NCBI GenBank assembly: GCA_016720075.1
Contig: JADJXW010000011.1
Coordinates: forward strand, 1 to 64,000
From: Pseudomonadota bacterium
GTDB lineage: Bacteria; Pseudomonadota; Gammaproteobacteria; Steroidobacterales; Steroidobacteraceae
Direction of reading: 5' to 3'
DNA length: 64,000 nt
Of the stretch, positions 1 to 9,256 are shown in pieces (the first letter of the stretch is position 1; every line of letters starts with the position of its first letter). Under the pieces are notes generated by a model. It was not told where the DNA came from, did not search any database, and saw only the letters and a program-made list of their open reading frames with translations. The translations under genes and the position numbers were made by a program.

Positions 1-1026
1 CCCTCGGCATGACATTTCGGGAACCGGTGGGTGTCGTCGGCGCGATCATTCCCTGGAATTTTCCGTTCAACATGGCCGTGCAGAAGGTATTCCCCGCGCT
101 GGCGGCGGGGTGCTCGGCGGTGCTCAAACCCGCCGAGCAGACCTCACTGACTGCGATTCGCCTGGGCGAGCTTGCCCAGGCGGCAGGAGTGCCGGATGGC
201 GTGCTGAATGTAGTGACGGGGCTGGGGCCCGCCGCTGGGCGCTGGCGCGCCATCCACAGGTCACGAAACCCGGCCTTCACCGGATCTACGGCCGTCCGGC
301 ACCCATGTCCGCCACTCTTGCGATGCAGAACGGCCATGACGCCTCGAGCTGGGTGGTAAGTCGCCCAGGTCGTGCCTGGCCGACGCCGATCGTTCCAAAC
401 CGCGCAGGGGTGGTCGGCGGCATTTCCTACAATGCCGGGCGGTCTCTTTACGCCGCGTCGCCGTTTGTATGTCGAAGAGTCCGTACCGACGCCCCTGCTC
501 GACGCGTGGTAAGGCGAGCCGCGAATTCGCTGGAAGTCGCGCCCGGCCTGTCGCCGGAATGCCAGTGGGCCCGCTCGTCTCGGCGCGTCCGCGCGATCAG
601 ATTGATGGGTACATCGAACGGGTAGGCGCGGGGGAGTGACGTCACCACCGGGTCGAGGTGCCCGGACGAGGCTATTTCGTCCGGCCCACGGTGTTCACGG
701 GACTTGCCCTCAGCAGCCGCTTGGTGCGGGAAGAGATCTTCGGCCCTGTCGTCACGGTTCGTTCGTTTGCCACCGACGCCGAAGCCGTGGAGCGGGCGAA
801 TGATACGCGCTATGGGCTCGCGGCCAGTATCTGGTCCAATGACCTGGCGCGGGTGCGAAACCTTGCTGGCGCCATTCGTGCGGGAACCATCTGGGTGAAC
901 ACGCACAACCCGGTTGACGCCGCATTGCCGTTCGGAGGTTTTGGCATGTCGGGATTGGGTCGTGAGGGCGGGCCGGAGCAGCTCGACGCCTACCTGGAGA
1001 CCAAGGCGATATGGATCGCCACCTGA
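1..1026 (+). pseudogene. NAD(P)-dependent aldehyde dehydrogenase, 5'-truncated and multiply frameshifted
   Basis: ALDH superfamily enzyme that would oxidise an aldehyde to its acid. The window opens inside the gene: the first codons give the cofactor-domain signature GAIIPWNFP and then AAGCSAVLKPAEQTSLTA. The C-terminal part (about 658-1026) is in one frame with EEIFGPVV, the NDTRYGLAASIW stretch and the terminal PFGGFGMSGLGREGG motif. Between them the reading frame changes at least three times. YNAG lies near 430, RRLYVEESVPTPLLD follows in another frame near 460-505, and GPLVSARPRD in a third near 565. The expected catalytic GQxC after YNAG is not readable and the bases there give Ser or Leu. 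About 340 of roughly 490 family residues are covered. The substrate is unknown. The downstream PLP enzyme and kinase suggest an amino-aldehyde. It is a pseudogene unless the indels are sequence errors. Confidence 0.85.
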
Positions 1027-1044
1027 TCCAGGAAGTCGCCGCAT

Positions 1045-2255
1045 CAGACGAGCGCGTCTCTGTTCGACCTCGTGGCGATGGCGCAGATCGGCGCCACCTC
1101 CATAGCGGCTGCAATCGGCAGGCGCTGACGGACTGAAAACAAGACCGGGCGCGATCTCCTCGTCCCAGTGGGCCCAGGCTGCCCGGTTGCACGGTTACGG
1201 TGGATGCAGTGGGCAACATTTTCGCTGCGCGCAAGAGTGTCGACCCCAACCCAGATCCGGTTCTGATGGGCAGCCATCTGGATACGCAGGCGACCGGCGG
1301 GCGCTTCGATGGGGTGTATGGCGTGATGGCCGGTCTGGAGGTCATGCGGGTGCTTGCGACGCATGGCGTTGACCTAAGCGCGCGGTGGAAGTGGCCTCGT
1401 GGACAAACTGAAGAGGTGCACGGTTGCGCCTGCCATGCAGGCTCCGGTGTTGTGGCGGAGCCTTACGCAGGATTTCGCATACAGGCGTATCGACAAATCC
1501 GGCAGGAGCTTCAGGGAGAACTCCGGGCATATGGGTATCGGGGCACCGCGCCCGCAAGGGCCCGTCCGTTCCGGGCGATGTTCGAGGCACACATCGAGCA
1601 GGGTCCCATTCTCGAGAATCTCGGCGCTACTATCGGCGTGGTCGCTGGCATTCAGGGGGCCTATTGGTTCGACGTCACCCTTGAGGGTCTTGCGTGTCAT
1701 GCCGGGCCCACTCCGATGGAAATGAGACGGGACCCATGGCGTGCGGCCACGACCATCATCGAATCGGCTTTCGCGATCGCGAAGACGAAGGCACCCTGGG
1801 GCCGTGCCACGATCGGCGACCTCAAGGTTTCTCCCGGTGCGCGCAACACGGTTCCGGAGCGGCTGGTCGTTGCGGTCGACTTGCGACATCCGGAGCCGGA
1901 TGTACTCGAAGAAATGGTGGCGATGTTCCGTGAGCAGGTAGCTCAGACCTCCGCTCGAACCAACATCGACGCCCGGATCGAGCTGATCTGGCACATGCCG
2001 GCCACCCGATTTGACACCGAGCTTGTCGGCGTCGTCGATCGAGCCGCGCAGGATCTTGGATTCAATCGCGTACCCATCGTCAGCGGCGCCGGGCACGACT
2101 CGCTGCATACGGCTCAGTTCGCGCCCACGGCAATGATTTTCGTGCCGTGCGCGGGTGGGCTGAGTCACAATGAAGCCGAAAGCGCGACGTCGGCGGATCT
2201 GGCGGCTGGCGCAAACGTGCTGCTCCAGTCCGTGCTCTGCGTTGCGAACAACTGA
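1045..2255 (+). pseudogene. M20-family Zn-dependent amidohydrolase (allantoate / N-carbamoyl amino acid hydrolase type), frameshifted
   Basis: Binuclear Zn peptidase-fold hydrolase that releases ammonia or carbamate from ureido or N-carbamoyl compounds. Visible signatures are GSHLDTQATGGRFDGVYGV (metal His and Asp), HIEQGPILE, CHAGPTPMEMRRD, GAGHDSLHTA and the terminal GGLSHNEAE. The segment from about 1063 to 1200 reads as the family N-terminus (FDLVAMAQIGAT, then NRQALTD, then VQWAQAAGCTVTVDAVGN) only if extra C residues near 1160 and 1178 are removed. Around 1395-1560 the frame changes again: WTN is followed in another frame by APAMQAPVLWRSLTQDFAY. This destroys the Glu-Glu metal and catalytic motif in the continuous frame. 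The start is uncertain. It follows the ALDH closely and precedes the PLP enzyme by 23 bp, so they probably formed one operon. Confidence 0.8.
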
Positions 2256-2278
2256 CATGGCTGGAGACAGGGTGTGAC

Positions 2279-3561
2279 ATGGATTCGACGAGGCTCTTGA
2301 AGCGTCGCGAGCAATCGCTCGGCGCCGGTGCGGAACTGTTCTACAGCCAGCCGATCCAGCTGGTTCGGGGGCAGGGCGCCCATGTCTTCGACGAAGCCGG
2401 GCGGCGCTATGTCGACTTCTACAACAACGTGCCTGCGGTAGGACACGGCAACGCGTATGTCGCCGATGCCATTTCGCTGCAGCAGCGCACCCTGAACGTC
2501 AACAGCCGCTACCTGCACGAGGGTGTGATCGCCTATGCCGAGCGGCTCGCGGCGTTGCATTGCCCCGGCATTGAAAGTTTCATTTTCAGCTGCAGTGGCA
2601 CCGAGGCGAACGAAGTGGCCATCCAGATGGCACGCCTGGCCACCGGCAGGCGCGGCGTGCTGTGCACGAACGCTGCGTACCATGGCAACAGCGATCTGGT
2701 CGGGCGGCTCACCAACGTGGGTCGCACGCAACCAGAGAGCGAGGAGATACGTTCGTTTCCGTTTCCGGACCTGTATCGTCCCATCGCCGAAGAGCTCAGT
2801 GAGGAGGAACTCGAGGACGCCTACCTGGCGACGGTCCGGCAGGCGATCGAGCGGTTTGAGGCTTCCGGCATCGGCCTCGCGGCCATGCTGGTCTGTTCCA
2901 TCTTCGCCAACGAGGGCCTGCCGAATCTTCCCGGCAGATTCATGGCGCGCGCCGCGGCCATGGTCCGCGATGCGGGCGGGCTCGTGATCGCGGATGAGGT
3001 GCAGGCGGGGTTCGGTCGTACGGGCCACTGGTGGGGTTATGAGGCCACCGGTTTCCAGCCGGACATCGTGACCATGGGCAAACCGATGGGCAACGGGGTG
3101 CCGGTCTCTGCGACGGGCGCCAGCCGCAGTCTCATCGAGCGTTTTCGCGGCAGAACAGATTACTTCAATACCTATGCTTCCAGCCCGCTGCAGGCAGCGG
3201 CGGGCATGGCAGTGCTGGATGTCATCGAGCGCGATGCGCTTCTCGACAACGTGCGGCAGATCGGACCGGTCTTGAGGCAAGGCCTGGAGCAGATCGCGGC
3301 CGACAACCCGCACCTGGGCGATGTGCGTGGCCGAGGGCTGTTCTTCGTGGTCGAGGTCGTGACAGACAGGAGTCCAGAACGCCAGATCCCGGCAGGGCAG
3401 CGGCCATGTCAGACCGGCTCAAGGATCTCGGCTTTCTCACGGCTGCGGCCGGCGCGTACAAGAACCTGGTCAAGGTTCGGCCTCCGCTCGTCCTTTCAAG
3501 GGACGACGCTGCAGCGTTTCTCCAGGCCTTCGAGACAGCACGGAATGACGTTTGTGGGTGA
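2279..3561 (+). pseudogene. Class III PLP-dependent aminotransferase or phospho-lyase (AGXT2-like clade), one frameshift
   Basis: Fold-type I PLP enzyme. LFYSQPIQLVRGQGAHVFDE, NVNSRYLHEG, CSGTEANEVA, IADEVQAGFGRTG and DIVTMGKPMGNG (PLP lysine) are in order, covering about 430 residues. The NVNSRYLHE segment resembles AGXT2L1/L2, which are phospho-lyases for phosphoethanolamine and 5-phosphohydroxylysine rather than true transaminases. Near 3370 the frame slips by one base. In the restored frame the family C-terminus (AAGAYKNLVKVRPPLVLSRD) runs to a TGA at 3559-3561. The uninterrupted frame instead reads on into the kinase gene and makes a false 765-residue fusion. The next gene starts at 3545, a 17-bp overlap. 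It is probably co-transcribed with the kinase and ALDH. Enzyme class is well supported and the substrate is inferred. Confidence 0.82.
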
Positions 3562-4576
3562 CCTCGCCGCCGATCCGATCATGGAGTCTGCGCAACAAGC
3601 GCTCTGGCAGTACCCGATAGAAGTGGCCGACATTTCGCTGCTCGCGCGCGCCGAGAACATCAGCTTCAAGGTTGCGGACGAGAGCGGCAATCTCTACACG
3701 CTCCGCTTGCACCGTCCGGCATACCACACACTGGAGGAACTGAAATCGGAGCGGCTGTGGACCAAGGCGCTGCTTCAGGCGGGCATCCATGTTCCGGAGC
3801 CGATCAGTGCGCGCGACGGTCGGGACCATGTCGGCGTCGATGTTCCGCAGCTGGGTGAACATCGCCATGCGAGCCTCTCGCGTTGGGTGCCTGGAGAGCC
3901 GCTGATGCAGCTGATTCGCGACGGCCATTCAGTGGCAGAGCTCGAAACGCACTTCCGCAACCTGGGTGCGTTGATCGCAGCGATGAACAATCAGGCCACG
4001 GCATGGCATCCGCCTGCGGAGTTCCGGCGCCATTCACTGGATGCGGATGGTCTGATGGGTCCGCAGCCGTTTTGGGGTCGATTCTGGGAGCGCAGTGATA
4101 TTTCCCGCGACGAGCGGGCGCTACTGCTGGACACCCGTGTTCAGCTGCACGGTCTTTTCACCCGCTACGGCATGGGCACATCACGATACAGCGTCATCCA
4201 CTCGGACCTGCATCCCGGAAACGCACTCGTGAATGGCGATACGTTGACGGCCATCGACTTCGACGACGTCGCCTGGGGCTGGCACATGTATGACCTCGCC
4301 GCTGCACTGAATCAATGCCAGGATCTGGCCGAGTTTGGGGCCCTCCAGGCTGCGTGTCTGGCAGGCTATTGCGACGTCAGAACTGTCAGTGACGAAGATC
4401 TGGCGATGTTGCCCTTGTTCCTTCTCGCGCGAGACATGGCCGAGATCGGTTGGTTTGCGGCGCGGCCGGAGAATGCCACACCGGCCCAAATGGAGGCCAT
4501 GAAGAACTTCGTTGTTGCGCAGTGCCGGAAGTTCCAGGGCGGGCGCCTGACTCCGGTTTCGGTTGCACGGGACTGA
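3545..4576 (+). CDS. APH-family small-molecule kinase (hydroxylysine / homoserine kinase-like)
   Basis: A 343-residue aminoglycoside phosphotransferase-fold kinase, the only intact gene of this cluster. The N-lobe contains ENISFKVADESGNLYTLRLHRP with the ATP-binding lysine or arginine region. The C-lobe has the Brenner motif VIHSDLHPGNALVNGD (catalytic Asp) and AIDFDDVAWGWHMYDLA (metal-binding DFD). The start ATG at 3545 lies inside the last codons of the PLP enzyme. This translational coupling is typical of enzymes that act in sequence. A kinase next to an AGXT2-like enzyme and an ALDH parallels hydroxylysine breakdown (kinase, phospho-lyase, semialdehyde dehydrogenase). That pathway assignment is inference from gene context. 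A homoserine- or choline-type kinase role is the main alternative. Confidence 0.85.
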   Translation: MTFVGDLAADPIMESAQQALWQYPIEVADISLLARAENISFKVADESGNLYTLRLHRPAYHTLEELKSERLWTKALLQAGIHVPEPISARDGRDHVGVDVPQLGEHRHASLSRWVPGEPLMQLIRDGHSVAELETHFRNLGALIAAMNNQATAWHPPAEFRRHSLDADGLMGPQPFWGRFWERSDISRDERALLLDTRVQLHGLFTRYGMGTSRYSVIHSDLHPGNALVNGDTLTAIDFDDVAWGWHMYDLAAALNQCQDLAEFGALQAACLAGYCDVRTVSDEDLAMLPLFLLARDMAEIGWFAARPENATPAQMEAMKNFVVAQCRKFQGGRLTPVSVARD

Positions 4577-4678
4577 CTACGGCGCCTGCGGGAGTTGGTG
4601 TTCGAGGTCTTGCCGCAAGGTTTTGCCATTGGCTTGATGGCACCTGATCAAGGGTTGATTGAGGAAGGAGTGAAGGTG

Positions 4679-5334
4679 ATGCACAAGTCGAGCGGGGCTC
4701 TGGCACTGGGCGGCCTCCTGGTCGCGGCGATCGCGGCCACGGCAGCAGGCGCACTGCGAGAATCCATCGCTTCGCCGCGCAGCCTGCCCACTGATGCCTT
4801 GCCGCCATTCAGTATGCTGGACGACTCCGGGAAGCTGGTTCCGCTGCCGGATCCGGAAGGCACTGGCAGCCTTTGCATCGCCGGCCACCGGTGGCGCAGT
4901 GAAGAAGGTAGCGCTGCCCAGGCCTCTGGCGCTCGATTTGGCCACCGATGCCCTGGTGCGTCCCTGGCCACCTGTGCCAGGATGGGCTTTCCCATCGCTG
5001 CGGCAGTTGTCGACTCGAAGGCAAGCCCGTCGCGATGATGGTCGAAGCCGGATCGGAAGGCAGCGTCTTCGTCGCGATGCGAAAGGCAGCTACCGCGCTG
5101 GGGTACAAGGTTCCCAGTTCAACGGTGGGTGCAGCGCTTCCGGCCGACAAGGTGCGGCTCGAAAAGCTGACGCCGGTGATGTTCATCGCCGGTGGTGCGT
5201 TACCGATCTGGCGGGGCAAGGAACTGATCGGCGCCATTGCTGCCAGCGGTGCCCATGGCGAAGGTCCGATCGGCACGCAGGATGAGGCCTGTGCGAAGGC
5301 GGGTCTGGAGCGTATCGCCGCGCGGATCATGTAG
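4679..5334 (+). pseudogene. GlcG/HbpS-family (DUF336-like) exported protein, frameshifted
   Basis: The start ATG at 4679 follows a strong AGGAAGGAG ribosome site at 4662-4670. The N-terminus (SGALALGGLLVAAIAATAAG) looks like a signal peptide. The C-terminal half reads EGKPVAMMVEAGSEGSVF, then YKVPSST, VMFIAGGALPIWRGKELIGA and GTQDEACAKAGLERI. This is the GlcG/HbpS fold, whose members bind haem or small cofactors or sit beside oxidoreductases. Between about 4870 and 5020 the family core (PLALDLATDALV, then LATCARMGFPIAAAVVD) is split over three frames, so at least two indels are needed. It lies about 100 bp after the kinase in the same direction and may belong to the same transcript. The molecular role is not known from sequence. 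Confidence 0.72.
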
Positions 5335-5555
5335 GCCCGTTGCGGGGGGGAGATTCTTTGTAGACTTGCGAGTCCCGAATCTCTGGATCGTGCGCGAAGC
5401 CCAAGGCACCATCAGAAGTGCTCCGATCCCCGATGAAGATCGGGCCGCGTTCGGACCAACGAAGGGAAGCTGACGAACCTTCATGGTTCGGGTTTGATGT
5501 TCCATCAAGTTAGCAGACCGCTGCCTGCGAGCGGGCATCGAGGGACCCTCGTTCG
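5335..5555. other. Intergenic, no gene recognised
   Basis: Between the GlcG-like gene and the first att-like repeat I see no coding region with a plausible start and no tRNA or terminator I can support. The short open frames here have no recognisable motif. Confidence 0.5.
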
Positions 5556-5630
5556 AGGGTTTCAGTCAAGGAATCCGCGAATCTCCCCCTTGACGAGGGG
5601 GATGGTGCCCAGGAGAAGACCCGATCCTCC
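5556..5630 (-). repeat. att-like repeat a: tRNA-Leu 3'-end remnant plus shared flank
   Basis: The core TGGTGCCCAGGAGAAGAC (5603-5620) is the reverse complement of a tRNA-Leu acceptor and T-arm end (CCTGGGC-ACCA), with a T-loop altered from TTCGAGT to ATCGGGT. The 45 bases to its left (AGGGTTTCAG, then CCGCGAATCTCCCCCTTGA) recur beside repeats b (28617-28690) and c (30153-30225). No tRNA body is present. Such 3'-end duplications are the usual crossover sites of P4-type tyrosine integrases. The first IS6 unit begins about 36 bp to the right. Confidence 0.7.
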
Positions 5631-5732
5631 GCTGCGACACTCTGGGAGCTATAATGCTGATGGATCCGAGAGGTGCCTGAGACGGTGAGGGCTGCCGAAG
5701 GTTTTTGGAGCTGGAATCCTAAGGTACATTTC

Positions 5733-6576
5733 GGTTCTGGTGCATTAGCGGCCTGAGCCGATAGGCCTCGCCACACTCCCGTGTGGGGTGCATATGCCGA
5801 AAGCCAGAGCGCGCGACCCGATCTACCGCCAGAGGCGTTTCCCGGCCGAGGTCATCGAGACCTGCGTCCGCTGGTACATCACCTACCGTCTTAGTTACCG
5901 AGACCTGGCCGCCATGATGGCGGAGCGGGGCGTTGTGGTGTCCCATACAACCATCATGCGATTGGTCCTGCGGTACGTGCCGGAGTACGAAGCCCGCTGG
6001 GGGCAGTATGCCAAGCCTGTCCACGGCTCCTGGCGAATGGACGAGACGGCTGTCCGGGTGAGGGGCGGTAACCACTACCTGTATCGGGCCGTGGACAAAC
6101 ATGGGAAATCGGTGGATTCCTTGCTGTGTGCGGGGCGGGACCGAGAGGCTGCGCAGGCATTTTTCGAGCACGCCGCGGCGAGGTCGGAGGCTGGTTGGCC
6201 TGACAGGGTGAATGTTGATGGATGCGGCGGCGACACATCTGGCCTTGCGCATGCTGGGCAGGAAGGATCAGCGGTGGCGGTCGGTCGACGTTCGCTCCAA
6301 CCGGTATCTCAATAATGTCGTCGAGCAGGATCACCGGGCAATCAAGCAACGCTGCGCCTCGATGCTCGGAATGAAGTCCTTCCGAACGGCAGCCATCACG
6401 CTCGCCGGTATTGAGCTCGCGCATCGGATCCGAAAGCGACAGTTCTCACTGCCATCAGGAGCGGGTGACCGGACCGATTCGCTCAAGGGGTTGTGGGACC
6501 TCGCGCTGAGCAGGAGCAAGGCAAGTTCAGGTCCGAAGCCGGTGAGACTGGCTCAAACCGCGAATGCACCAGAACT
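5733..6576 (+). mobile_element. IS6-family insertion sequence, copy 1
   Basis: The left terminal repeat GGTTCTGGTGCATTAGCGGC starts at 5733 and resembles the GGnnCTGTTGCAAA ends of IS6 elements. Its complement CCGC-n-AATGCACCAGAAC lies at 6558-6575, giving an element of about 842 bp, the usual IS6 size. The sequence outside both ends is also shared with copies 2 and 3: 67 bp on the left from 5666 (CCGAGAGGTGCCTGAG) and 301 bp on the right to the stop at 6877. No 8-bp target duplication is visible. The element lies next to att-like repeat a. Confidence 0.85.
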
Positions 6577-6877
6577 CAAGCAGAGAATCGGACAGCCGGC
6601 GTCCCGCACGGGACTTCTCGGATTTCGGGCCCGGCGATATTCACTAAAGGTCTCGGCAGGACGTGGCCTATACCTTCTGCTCGCGCCGCGTGGAGGGAAA
6701 TATTGGCGCTACAACTACACATTCGAGGGTAAGCGCAAGACGTTGGCACTGGGTGTCTACCCCGATGTACCCGCCGCACTGGCAAAGAAGCGCCATCAGG
6801 AGGCAAGAAGACATTTGGCGCGGGGAATCGACCCTATGGCCAGGAAGCGAGATCTGCAAATACTCAATATCGCATAG
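5794..6877 (+). pseudogene. IS6-family transposase with C-terminal integrase Arm-DNA-binding extension, copy 1, frameshifted
   Basis: DDE transposase with IETCVRWYITYRLSYRDL, the first Asp in SWRMDET, YLYRAVDKHGKSVD and the catalytic Glu in YLNNVVEQDHRAIK. One extra base near 6225-6232 (GGCGGCGACAC, against CAGCGACAC in the intact copy) breaks the frame at the second Asp (VDG). After the right inverted repeat (about 6575) the frame continues into RRYSLKVSAGRGLYLLLAP, KYWRYNYTFEGKRKTLALG, VYPDVPAAL and the LARGIDPMARKRD end. This is the Arm-DNA-binding (DUF4102-type) domain normally found at the N-terminus of tyrosine integrases. The start ATG at 5794 is chosen by alignment with the intact copy at 32494. 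Confidence 0.85.
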
Positions 6878-6963
6878 TAAGTTCTCCTCAGCTACGCGGC
6901 CGCCTGCATTCACCACATAGCGCTTTCTCGAAGTTCAGGAAGTGGCTGACTTGAAGTGCGGAT

Positions 6964-7511
6964 TTACAGAGGCAGCTTCCGGATATCCTGGATGACAGCA
7001 TCAAGATTCGGTCGGGTCCTGAACGTAGGTTCCTGGAACAGCAGCCGGATCCGGCCGGAACTGTCCAGAATATACAGAGTGGGCCGCGGCACACCGAACG
7101 CGGAACTGCCTACGGGATATTGCGTGTCGCGGATTCCCAGCCGCTCGTTGATTGCGCCTTTCGGATCGGACAGCATCGTGTAGCCGATGCCCTGCGACTT
7201 GGCGAACTCCGCGATCGGTGGCACCTCGTCCACGCTGACCGACGCGACTTCGATACCCAGGGCGCGAAATGCCGCCAGGTGCCGATTGGCATCGACCAGT
7301 TGCCCCTTGCAGAACGGACACCAGTCGGCTGAACGGACAAAGAATAGCGCCAGCCCTTTTGGCCCATCAGCGATTGCAGGTTCCGGACCTTGCCAGTGGC
7401 GTCCGGAGCGTTGAGATTGTCAGGGAACTTCTGTCCCACGATTGGCGTCGCCGCCGACGCAGCCAAAGACGCTAAAAGGCACGCAATCGCGAGTATTCGC
7501 TTCATGTTCAA
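6964..7511 (-). pseudogene. Exported thioredoxin-fold peroxiredoxin-like (AhpC/TSA) protein, one frameshift
   Basis: The start ATG at 7511 opens a signal peptide (MNMKRILAIACLLASLAASA). The mature part has VGQKFPDNLNAPDATGKV, then in a shifted frame the redox motif DWCPFCKGQL, the segment IEVASVSVDEVPPIAEFAKS and the C-terminal SSAFGVPRPTLYILDSSGRI. One G missing from a run near 7358 (AAAAGGGCTGG) separates the two frames. Restoring it gives about 182 residues, normal for the family. It would reduce peroxides or act in periplasmic thiol exchange. It is transcribed away from ligA, with a 116-bp shared upstream region. The frameshift is in a homopolymer, so a sequencing error is plausible. Confidence 0.8.
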
Positions 7512-7627
7512 CTCCGTGTTGCCAACGTGCTGTGTACGTTTGGATCGTTGTATTCGTTACAGAGAAATGTACTTTCCGCAGGAAGAATTTCCGATAGGCT
7601 GAGCTCGTGCATTGCAGGAGGTATTCG

Positions 7628-8038
7628 ATGACCGAACCCAGGCTCTCCACATACCTTGATGAATTCGAAGACATCCCCGGAACGCAGGTTTTCAACACGT
7701 TCCGCTCGCGACAGGGCTTCAACCTGAACCAGTTTTGCATGTCGCTGATGAAAGAAGAGAACCGGACGGCGTTCAAAGCGAACGAAGTGGACTACCTGAA
7801 GGACTGGACTCTCACCGCCGCGCAACACGATGCCGTGCTCGCGCGCGACTACACCGCGATGATGCGGGAGGGCGGGAACATCTACTTTCTGTCGAAGCTC
7901 TTCTCGACCGACGGCCAGTCCTACCTGGTCGCCGTGGCCACGATGACCGGCATGAGCCAGGCCGACTACCAGCAGATGATGCTTTCAGGTGGCCGCAATC
8001 CCAAGGGCGTCCGCAGCAAGAAGAACCCGGAGTTGTAG
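7628..8038 (+). CDS. ligA: Protocatechuate 4,5-dioxygenase alpha subunit (LigA family)
   Basis: A 136-residue small subunit of the class III extradiol dioxygenase that cleaves protocatechuate between C4 and C5. The start ATG at 7628 follows an AGGAGG ribosome site at 7616-7622. The all-helical LigA signature is clear: FEDIPGTQVFNTFRSRQGF, LNQFCMSLMKEENRTAFKA, the segment DAVLARDYTAMMREGGNIYF and TGMSQADYQQMMLSGG. Length matches the family (about 130-140). The beta subunit follows after 6 bp and the pair would form an alpha2beta2 enzyme in the cytoplasm. Gallate or a related catechol is an alternative substrate. Confidence 0.88.
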   Translation: MTEPRLSTYLDEFEDIPGTQVFNTFRSRQGFNLNQFCMSLMKEENRTAFKANEVDYLKDWTLTAAQHDAVLARDYTAMMREGGNIYFLSKLFSTDGQSYLVAVATMTGMSQADYQQMMLSGGRNPKGVRSKKNPEL

Positions 8039-8044
8039 ACACAA

Positions 8045-8891
8045 ATGGCCAGAATCTCCGCGGGAGTAACCACTTCCCACGTCCCCGCCATCGCCGCGGC
8101 GATCGATCTGCAGAAGACCGCCGATCCGTATTGGGCACCGATCTTCAAGGGGTTCGAGTTCTCCAAGAAATGGATGGCGGAACACAGGCCGGATGTCGCG
8201 ATCGTGATCTACAACGACCACGCCTCTGCGTTCGATGCGACCATCTTCCCGACGTTCGCCATTGGCTGCGCCGACGAGTATCTGCCTGCCGACGAAGGCT
8301 GGGGTCGCCGCCCGGTGCCGGTCGTGAAGGGGCATGCGGAGCTCGCCTGCCATATCGCGCAGAATCTGATCCTCGACGAATTCGACATGACCGTCGTCAA
8401 CCGGATGGACGTCGACCATGGCCTGACCGTGCCGCTCAACAATCTGTTCGGCCACCCGCCCGGACGAAGCCTGGCCCGTCAGGGTCATCCCGCTCCCGGT
8501 CAATGTCATTCAGTATCCACCGCCGACGGGCAAGCGCTGCTATGCCCTCGGGCAGGCCCTGCGTCGCGCCGTCGAGTCGTATCCCGAAGACCTGAACGTG
8601 GTGGTGTTCGGCACGGGCGGTATGTCGCACCAGCTGCAGGGCACGCGCGCCGGTCTCATCAACCGGGAATGGGACACGCGTTTCCTCGACCTGCTGACGG
8701 AGGATCCGGTGGCCCTGAGTCGCAAGGAGCATCTGGAATACGTGCGAGAAGCCGGCTCCGAGGGCATTGAGCTCGTCATGTGGCTCGCCATGCGCGGCGC
8801 GCTCAACGACACGGTGAAAGAGGTCTACCGCTTTTACCACGTGCCATGCTCGAACACGGCGCTCGGGCACATCATTCTCGAGAACGGTTGA
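8045..8891 (+). pseudogene. ligB: Protocatechuate 4,5-dioxygenase beta subunit (LigB family), one frameshift
   Basis: Catalytic subunit of the extradiol dioxygenase. The N-terminus has ITTSHVP-like GVTTSHVPAI (first iron His), IVIYNDHASAFDATIFPTFA (second His region) and NRMDVDHGLTVPLNNLFGHP. After one inserted base near 8455-8465 (GCCCGGACG) the sequence continues as DEAWPVRVIPLPVNVIQYP, GKRCYALGQALRRAV and VVVFGTGGMSHQLQGTRAGL (active-site His), then WLAMRGALNDTVKEVYRFYH. The restored protein is about 281 residues, close to the family length near 300. The alpha subunit is immediately upstream. If the indel is real the enzyme is inactive. If it is an error, ring cleavage is intact. Confidence 0.85.
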
Positions 8892-9256
8892 ATTGGGGGA
8901 GGCTGCAGTTGTGTGCGCATGGGCCTCAACGCCCGGACGGATGCGCTGCTGTTCACTTACGATGGGTGCATCCAGATGGCGGGAAAACCGGGAGTCCAGC
9001 ATGCCCAAACCGGCCCGAGCAAAGGCTACGGCCTTGAAAAGGCGTGGCAAAGAGTCCCAGTGCCCGCAAGCCCTCGCACACAGGCATGTCCGGGGCGCCG
9101 GTTTCGACCTGCCACCGGTACACACCGTCCGACTGCTGCGGCCGGATGATATCCACGGGATGTCGCCTGACAATGGTGGTGCCGCTGACGCCCGCCGAGT
9201 CCATGGTCATTGCATGCAAGTGATTCGGGCCATCACCACCGTGCCGCCGACCTGAA
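8892..9256. other. Gap between ligB and GST, no gene recognised
   Basis: Open frames occur on both strands (for example 8893-9255 on the plus strand and 8953-9219 on the minus strand), but none shows a family motif, a signal peptide or a ribosome site. A decayed remnant of a ring-cleavage pathway gene is possible given the neighbours. I cannot support an identity. Confidence 0.4.

Noticed and set aside
2165..3313. A 382-residue open frame antisense to the PLP enzyme
   Set aside because: No recognisable domain, and it runs across two real genes on the other strand.
5666..5735. Left flank of the IS6 units (GAGAGG, then GCTGCCGAAG) as a glycine riboswitch
   Set aside because: GAGAG and GCCGAAG recall the glycine aptamer core, but the GCAA and CTCTCAGG parts are missing and the motif sits before a transposase, not a glycine gene. 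Repetition comes from unit duplication.
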